Shown here: in pieces, positions 58,118 through 64,000 of the stretch
Position numbering within the stretch: the first letter of the stretch is position 1
How the letters are laid out: each line of letters starts with the position of its first letter
NCBI RefSeq assembly: GCF_034120055.1
Contig: NZ_CP139368.1
Location: 2,728,001 to 2,792,000, forward strand
Length of the DNA: 64,000 nt
Reading direction: 5' to 3'
Source of the DNA: Microbacterium rhizosphaerae
GTDB lineage: Bacteria; Actinomycetota; Actinomycetes; Actinomycetales; Microbacteriaceae
Program-made: the position numbers and the translations under genes
Notes under the pieces: generated by a model
Seen by the model: only the letters and a program-made list of their open reading frames with translations
Told to the model about the DNA's origin: nothing
The model's database searches: none

Positions 58118-59197
58118 TCAGCGAGCTGGAAGCTCGTGGACGAGCTCGACGATGCGTCCGAGCACATCCGGGTCGGTCTCCGGCGGCACGCCGTGGCCGA
58201 GGTTGACGATGTGCGCCGGAGCGGCGGCGCCGCGCTCCACGACATCGCGGACGTGGGCCGAGAGCAGCGGCCAGGGTGCGGTGAGCAGCGCCGGGTCGAT
58301 GTTGCCCTGCAGCGGGACCGTGCCGCCGAGGCGGCGGTTCGCCTCGTCGAGCGGCAGCCGCCAGTCGATGCCCACCACGTCGGCGCCCAGGGCGGGGAGG
58401 GCGTCCAGCACGTCGCCCATGCCGAGTCCGAAATGGATGCGGGGCACCTCGAGGCCGCGGAGCGCGTCGAATGCGCGGCGCGAGTGCGGCGCGACGCGGC
58501 GGATGTAGTCGTCTCGCGACAGCGACCCCGCCCACGAGTCGAAGAGCTGCACGACGCTGGCGCCGGCCAGCACCTGGGTCTGCAGGAACGCCCCCGTGAC
58601 GTCGGCGCACCAGTTCAGCAGCGTCGCCCACGCGCGCGGGTCGGTGCGCATGAGGGCGCGGGTGCGCAGCTGGTCCTTCGAGGGGCCGCCCTCGACGAGG
58701 TAGCTCGCGACGGTGTACGGCGCACCGCCGAAGCCGATGAGCGGCGTCTCGCCGAGCTCGGCGACCGTCATCGCGACGGCATCCGCAATCGGCTGGAGCG
58801 CCTCCGGTTCGATCGGACGCAGGCGCAGGATGTCGGCGGCCGACCGTACAGGCTCGTCGATGACGGGGCCGCGCCCGGAGACGATGCGCACATCCACTCC
58901 GGCGAGCAGCACCGGCACGACGATGTCGCTGAAGAAGACGGCGGCGTCCACGCCGTGACGGCGAACCGGCTGCATCGTGATCTCGGATGCGAGTGCCGGC
59001 GTGAGGCAGGCATCGAGCATCTCGGTGCCCGCCCGGCTGGCGCGGTACTCGGGCAGGGAGCGCCCGGCCTGACGCATGAACCACACCGGGAGTGTCTCGG
59101 GACGGGTGCCCTTCGCAGCCTGCACGAGCGGGCTGGATGCGGTGCGCCCGTCGCGCAGCGGATGGTCGGCGGGCAGGGCGATCGGGGTGGACGGCAT
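58118..59197 (-). CDS. hemE: Uroporphyrinogen decarboxylase
   Basis: A 359-residue TIM-barrel enzyme making coproporphyrinogen III. Motifs: PVWFMRQAGRSLPEYRASRAGTEMLDACLTPALASEITMQPVRRHGVDAAVFFSDIVVP, with the binding Arg pair and catalytic Asp; IGFGGAPYTVASYLVEGG near 153; and INFGLGMG-like HFGLGMGDVL near 250. The ATG has TAGCCT 6 nt upstream (leaderless). It precedes hemQ with a 52-bp gap and no hemY between, and is divergent from hemA. Confidence 0.96.
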   Translation of the reverse strand: MPSTPIALPADHPLRDGRTASSPLVQAAKGTRPETLPVWFMRQAGRSLPEYRASRAGTEMLDACLTPALASEITMQPVRRHGVDAAVFFSDIVVPVLLAGVDVRIVSGRGPVIDEPVRSAADILRLRPIEPEALQPIADAVAMTVAELGETPLIGFGGAPYTVASYLVEGGPSKDQLRTRALMRTDPRAWATLLNWCADVTGAFLQTQVLAGASVVQLFDSWAGSLSRDDYIRRVAPHSRRAFDALRGLEVPRIHFGLGMGDVLDALPALGADVVGIDWRLPLDEANRRLGGTVPLQGNIDPALLTAPWPLLSAHVRDVVERGAAAPAHIVNLGHGVPPETDPDVLGRIVELVHELPAR

Positions 59198-59203
59198 CCC
59201 CCA

Positions 59204-59209
59204 AGGCTA
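59204..59209 (-). promoter_or_regulatory. -10 element, leaderless hemE promoter
   Basis: TAGCCT on the minus strand, 6 nt before the hemE ATG. It faces the hemA promoter across a 66-bp gap. Confidence 0.55.
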
Positions 59210-59251
59210 CGTGGAGTGTCGGTGTCGACCGGCTTCAGCACCTCTGACAGC

Positions 59252-59257
59252 TAAACT
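59252..59257 (+). promoter_or_regulatory. -10 element, leaderless hemA promoter
   Basis: TAAACT, 6 nt before the hemA GTG at 59264, with no Shine-Dalgarno sequence. Confidence 0.55.
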
Positions 59258-59263
59258 CCCGTC

Positions 59264-60508
59264 GTGCTCTTCTGCCTGACGGCGAATCACCGCAACACCG
59301 ATTTCGACGTGCTGGATCGCATCTCGCACGTGACAGGAACCGACGCCGCGGACCGGATCGCCGCGCACGACTTCGTGCGCGGCGTCATCGTGCTGTCCAC
59401 GTGCAACCGCTTCGAGGCGTATCTCGAGCTCGACGAGTCCCTCCTCGACGGCGGCGCCGTGGCTCGGACGGCCGTGATCGATGCACTGCGCGACGCGGGT
59501 GTGGATGCTCCGGATGCCGACGCCCTCGCCGCCTCGGCGGGATCGGTCGACGGCGACGACGTCGTGCACCACCTGTTCGCGGTGGCCTCGGGTCTCGAGT
59601 CGATGGTGGTCGGCGAGGAGGAGATCAACGGGCAGGTGCAGCGGTCGCTGTCGGCCGCGCGCACCGCCGGCACCACGAGCACCCTTCTCGAGCAGGCCTT
59701 CCAGCGCGCGGCCCACTCGACCCGCGCCGTGCGCGCGAAGGCCGACGTCGCCGCGGGCGGCCGCTCGCTCGCCCGCATCGCGCTCGATCTGGCCGGCTCC
59801 CGCGTCACCGACTGGTCGACCGTCCGCGTGCTCCTGGTGGGCACGGGGCAGTACGCCGCGACGACGATCACCGCGTTGCGTGCCCGAGGCGCCGAAGACG
59901 TGCGGGTCTTCTCCGCGACGGGGCGCGGTGAGAAGTTCGCCCTGAAGTACGCGGTGCGCGCGGAGCGCGACCTGGGCGAGGCGATCGCCCGCGCGGACAT
60001 CGTCCTGACCTGCACCGCGCGGTACGTCATCACGGCCGACGACATCCCCGATTCGTCGCCGCGCCTCATCGTGGACCTCGGCCTGCCCCGCAATGTGGAC
60101 CCCGCCGTCGGCGCGCTCCCGGGAGTGGAGCTCATGGACCTCGAGCTGCTCGGCCGCCACGCCGTCCTGCCGGAGCTCGGCCCCGGCGCGCACGAGCTCG
60201 TCGGCAACGCCGCGGCGACCTTCACCGCCGAGCGCGCCGCCGCCTCCGCGGTCGTCGCCGTCCGCACGCACATCCAGAAGCTGCTCGATGCCGAGCTGGC
60301 CCGGACCAGCTCCTCGCCCGACGCGGATGCCGTCGCCGCGGCGCTCCGGCACTTCGCCGGCGTGCTGTCGCACACCCCGTCGGTGCGGGCACGAGAGCTC
60401 GCCGCGGAGGGGCGCATCGACGAGTTCGAGGCTGCGCTCGGCACCGTCTTCGGTCTCGACGTCGCACCGCGCCTGCGCGCGATCGACGATGAGCGCGCCG
60501 CGGGTTAG
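59264..60508 (+). CDS. hemA: Glutamyl-tRNA reductase
   Basis: A 414-residue enzyme of the C5 pathway (Glu-tRNA to glutamate-1-semialdehyde). The catalytic Cys is in [14 protein letters not shown] near residue 47. [24 protein letters not shown] is near 112, the Rossmann domain has [21 protein letters not shown] near 190 and [15 protein letters not shown] near 268, and a C-terminal dimerisation helix completes it. GTG start, leaderless. Its TAG overlaps the TAA of the convergent DUF255 gene. Confidence 0.96.
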   Translation: MLFCLTANHRNTDFDVLDRISHVTGTDAADRIAAHDFVRGVIVLSTCNRFEAYLELDESLLDGGAVARTAVIDALRDAGVDAPDADALAASAGSVDGDDVVHHLFAVASGLESMVVGEEEINGQVQRSLSAARTAGTTSTLLEQAFQRAAHSTRAVRAKADVAAGGRSLARIALDLAGSRVTDWSTVRVLLVGTGQYAATTITALRARGAEDVRVFSATGRGEKFALKYAVRAERDLGEAIARADIVLTCTARYVITADDIPDSSPRLIVDLGLPRNVDPAVGALPGVELMDLELLGRHAVLPELGPGAHELVGNAAATFTAERAAASAVVAVRTHIQKLLDAELARTSSSPDADAVAAALRHFAGVLSHTPSVRARELAAEGRIDEFEAALGTVFGLDVAPRLRAIDDERAAG

Positions 60509-62370
60509 AGCTCGGCCGGGTCTGTGACCGGCAGCCGGCAGGCGAAGTCGCGGCAGTCGTAGGCGGCCGGCATCCCGTCCACGGCGGTCTTGCCCTCGAA
60601 CAGGGTGAATCCGGCATCTGCGAAGGCGCGCGCCTGCTCCTCTGTCACGATCGCGAGGACGTCGGACGGGATGCGGCGGGCCGCGGTCACGAGGTCGGCG
60701 TCTCCGGCGATCACGACCACCTGTCGTGGCGGGCGCGCCAGCAGCAGCGCCGCCTGCAGCATCGAGCCGTGGGCCAGCGGCTCGGCGAGCGCGCGGGCGG
60801 CGTAGCGGCGGACGATGTCGGCAGCCATCTCCCGGTACTCGTCGCCGGCGCCGAGCAGCCACAGCGCGAGCGCGCCGTGCGCGAGGGCGGACGGCGCCGA
60901 GGGGTGATCCGAGTCCGACGCATCGGGGGGATGCGGGGTGCCGTGGGCGCGGAGCACCGGATCGGCCCACTCCCGGGGCTGTGCGCGCGGTGTCGTTCCG
61001 CCTCGGTCGCCGGCGCTGCCGAGCTCATCCCCCGAGGGGCCGAACGGGCCCAGCACCTGACGGGCGGCGACGGCGTAGGCGACCTCTCCCGTGGCCGCGG
61101 CCAGCGCGGCGAGCCCGGCGGCCAGGAGTCCTGCGTCCTCTGCGGTCCCGGCGGCGCGTGAGGGCACATCGTCGAGCGACGCCCGCAGAAGCCGGCCGTC
61201 GGCGGAGATGTTCGATTCGAGGACGGCGTCGGCGGCCCAGCGCGCGGCCTCCAGCAGTCGGTCGTCCCCGAGTCGCGTGCCGGCCCGGGCGAGCGCGCCG
61301 ATCGCGAGGCCGTTCCAGCCCGTGACGATCTTGCCGTCGGTCGCCGGCGGTTCGAGCTCGGCGCGGCCCGCGGCATCCCGCTGGTAGTACCCGCCCTCGC
61401 TGCGCTCCCCCGCGATCCAGGACTCCGAGTCCTGGGCGGCGGCGAAGCCGCCGGACGGCTGCTGCAGCACGTTCGTCAGGAACTGCGCGGTGCTGCGGAC
61501 GAGGTCGTCGCGGCCCGCATCCAGCGACACGTCGATGAGCGTCGCGTTGTCGGTGAGCATGCGCTCGTAGTGCGGCTCGCTCCAGTCGCGCCGCGTCGCG
61601 TACCGGAAGAACCCGCCGTCCACCGCATCGCGCAGCGGCGAAGCCGCCATGGCCGCGAGGGCGCGGTCGGCCACCTCCTCGGTGTGCGCGGCGGCGTCGC
61701 GGCCGGCCCGCTGCAGGAACCCGAGCGCCGGCGTCATGGGGAACTTCGGGGTCGCGGCATCCGCCCCGCGTCCGGCGAAGCCGCCATGCTGCGGATCCTC
61801 CGCGGAGGCCGCGCGGCGAGCGGCGTCCGCCAGCTGGGCGAGGGTGGGCAGGTCGGAGGTCGCGGAGGCTCCGGCCTCCTCGAGGGCTGCGACGACGGCG
61901 GATGCGGCGGCATCCACCGTGTCGCGCCGCTCGGTCCACGCCTGCCGCACCGCGCCGAGCACCTGCGAGAACGACGGGATGCCGCCGCGCGGCTCGGGCG
62001 GGAAGTACGTGCCCGCGAAGAACGCGCGCCCGTCCGGGGTCGTGAAGACGCTGAGCGGCCAGCCGAGGCTGCGGGTGAACGCGCTCGCTGCGGCGAGGTA
62101 GGCGTCGTCGACCTCCGGATGCTCCTCGCGGTCCACCTTGACGCTGACGAACCCGTCGGCGAGTTCCGCGGCGATCTGCGGATCGGAGAACGACTCCCGC
62201 GCCATCACGTGGCACCAGTGGCAGGTGGAATACCCGATCGACACGAACACCGGGACGGCGCGCCGCCGCGCCTCGGCGAAGGCCTCCTCGCCCCACGGGA
62301 ACCACGCGACGGGATTGGTCGCGTGCGCCCTGAGGTAGGGGCTCGCCGAGGTCGCGAGACGCTGGTTCAC
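60505..62370 (-). CDS. Thioredoxin-domain protein of the DUF255/YyaL (SSP411) family
   Basis: A 621-residue protein. The N-terminal thioredoxin-like domain (1-~165) opens [37 protein letters not shown] and has the CxxC-like site [17 protein letters not shown] near 47. The rest is an (alpha/alpha)6 barrel with [37 protein letters not shown] and [19 protein letters not shown]. The family is conserved from bacteria to human SPATA20 with no settled activity. Length is a little short of the usual ~680. Stop codons overlap with hemA. Confidence 0.92.
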   Translation of the reverse strand: MNQRLATSASPYLRAHATNPVAWFPWGEEAFAEARRRAVPVFVSIGYSTCHWCHVMARESFSDPQIAAELADGFVSVKVDREEHPEVDDAYLAAASAFTRSLGWPLSVFTTPDGRAFFAGTYFPPEPRGGIPSFSQVLGAVRQAWTERRDTVDAAASAVVAALEEAGASATSDLPTLAQLADAARRAASAEDPQHGGFAGRGADAATPKFPMTPALGFLQRAGRDAAAHTEEVADRALAAMAASPLRDAVDGGFFRYATRRDWSEPHYERMLTDNATLIDVSLDAGRDDLVRSTAQFLTNVLQQPSGGFAAAQDSESWIAGERSEGGYYQRDAAGRAELEPPATDGKIVTGWNGLAIGALARAGTRLGDDRLLEAARWAADAVLESNISADGRLLRASLDDVPSRAAGTAEDAGLLAAGLAALAAATGEVAYAVAARQVLGPFGPSGDELGSAGDRGGTTPRAQPREWADPVLRAHGTPHPPDASDSDHPSAPSALAHGALALWLLGAGDEYREMAADIVRRYAARALAEPLAHGSMLQAALLLARPPRQVVVIAGDADLVTAARRIPSDVLAIVTEEQARAFADAGFTLFEGKTAVDGMPAAYDCRDFACRLPVTDPAEL

Positions 62371-62380
62371 GGCACCCGGC

Positions 62381-63229
<849 letters not shown>

Positions 63230-63258
63230 GGAGGGCGCCCCCTGGTGCGGGCGGGCGA

Positions 63259-63264
63259 TACGAT
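63259..63264 (+). promoter_or_regulatory. -10 element, probable leaderless hrpA promoter
   Basis: TACGAT, 8 nt before the GTG at 63273. Confidence 0.45.
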
Positions 63265-63272
63265 CGAAGGCT

Positions 63273-64000
63273 GTGTCCGCCGCCGAACCCCTCATCACAT
63301 ACCCGCCGGAGCTGCCCGTCAGCGCCGCGCGGGACGAGATCGCGCGCGCGATCCGCGACCACCAGGTCGTGATCGTCGCCGGTGCGACCGGGTCGGGCAA
63401 GACGACGCAGCTGCCGAAGATCTGCCTCGAGCTCGGCCGCACGACGATCGCGCACACGCAGCCCCGCCGCATCGCGGCGCGCACGATCGCAGAGCGCATC
63501 GCGGAGGAGCTGCATACTCCCCTCGGCGGCATCGTCGGCTACAAGGTGCGCTTCACCGACAAGGTGTCGGCCGACACGCGCGTCGCGCTCATGACCGACG
63601 GCATCCTGCTCAACGAGATCCACCGCGACCGGATGCTGCGCCGCTACGACACGATCATCGTGGACGAGGCGCACGAGCGGTCGCTGAACGTGGACTTCCT
63701 GCTCGGCTACCTCCGGCGCCTGCTCCCGAAGCGACCGGATCTCAAGGTCGTCATCACGAGCGCGACGATCGACCCGGAGAGCTTCGCGAAGCACTTCGCG
63801 GATGCCGCCGGCCGACCCGCACCCATCATCGAGGTGTCGGGCCGCACCTACCCGGTCGAGATCCGCTACCGCGGCGGCGACGACGAGTCCGCCGAGGGGG
63901 ACGAGGGCGGCGACGCCGGCCGAGACGACGTCGACGGCATCCTCGGCGCCCTCCGCGAGCTGGACCGCGAGCCCGCGGGCGACGTCCTCGTCTTCCTCCC
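63273..64000 (+). CDS. hrpA: DEAH-box ATP-dependent RNA helicase HrpA, N-terminal part (runs off window)
   Basis: The frame starts at GTG 63273 ([20 protein letters not shown]) and is open to the last base, giving about 242 residues of a protein normally near 1300. Motif [14 protein letters not shown] near residue 40, motif Ia [19 protein letters not shown], motif Ib [10 protein letters not shown], motif [17 protein letters not shown] (DEAH) near 137, and motif [20 protein letters not shown] near 166 are all present. After them comes an acidic Asp/Glu/Gly-rich stretch ([22 protein letters not shown]) before motif IV. Small leaderless-type promoter upstream. Role: RNA helicase, in E. coli linked to stalled-ribosome processing. 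Confidence 0.93.
   Translation, partial: MSAAEPLITYPPELPVSAARDEIARAIRDHQVVIVAGATGSGKTTQLPKICLELGRTTIAHTQPRRIAARTIAERIAEELHTPLGGIVGYKVRFTDKVSADTRVALMTDGILLNEIHRDRMLRRYDTIIVDEAHERSLNVDFLLGYLRRLLPKRPDLKVVITSATIDPESFAKHFADAAGRPAPIIEVSGRTYPVEIRYRGGDDESAEGDEGGDAGRDDVDGILGALRELDREPAGDVLVFL

Overview
The window is 64 kb of high-GC DNA from an actinobacterium, most likely a Microbacteriaceae member close to Microbacterium. That placement is inferred from: the HemQ-type coproporphyrin haem route; tandem housekeeping genes in actinobacterial order (metG-tatD-rsmA, ispE-ABC-F, tRNA-Gln-glmU-prs); frequent GTG starts; many leaderless promoters (TANNNT 6-8 nt before the start codon); and a protein O-mannosyltransferase. 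No rRNA, CRISPR array, prophage or intact insertion sequence was seen. One tRNA is present.

Layout. 1-8.6 kb: end of PEP carboxylase, a hexapeptide-repeat protein, a VOC protein, mfd, a membrane protein, pth and the L25 gene, then a 42-residue membrane peptide. 8.6-13.8 kb: a complete branched-chain amino-acid ABC importer (livKHMGF) with a strong hairpin after the binding-protein gene. 14.0-16.8 kb: 6-phosphogluconate dehydrogenase and a berberine-bridge-type flavoprotein. 16.9-21.7 kb: a four-gene carbohydrate operon (two GT4 glycosyltransferases, a hairpin-barrel protein, a GH130 enzyme), followed by an OmpR-type two-component pair and a membrane flavoreductase that fuses an RnfD/NqrB-like domain to a ferredoxin-reductase domain.

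25.7-44.5 kb holds a housekeeping block on the minus strand (rsmI divergent; metG-tatD-rsmA ... ispE-ABC-F ... tRNA-Gln-glmU-prs). It is split by two accessory insertions. One carries a MarR regulator, a copper amine oxidase, a group III truncated haemoglobin and a SufR-like Fe-S regulator (28.4-31.9 kb). The other carries an aldo/keto reductase, an HExxH metallopeptidase-like protein coupled to a metallo-beta-lactamase-fold hydrolase, and a DUF2235 hydrolase (34.8-40.2 kb).

46.2-54.9 kb, between the O-mannosyltransferase gene and the haem genes, is an accessory island. It holds gene fragments, three small or medium membrane proteins of unknown function, a GH65 phosphorylase with a vestigial HAD domain, and an ABC-2 exporter. 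Five promoters there carry a DosR/DevR-like palindrome (GGGACNTTNGNCCC type), each centred about 42 bp upstream of a predicted start site with a -10-like hexamer at the matching place. This looks like an uncharacterised stress/dormancy-type regulon and is the most interesting signal in the window.

55.3-64 kb: hemC-hemH-hemQ and hemE on the minus strand, divergent hemA, a DUF255 thioredoxin-fold protein, an aldo/keto reductase, and the start of a DEAH helicase (hrpA) that runs off the end.

All family assignments were made by reading motifs and protein sequence by eye; no database search was run.
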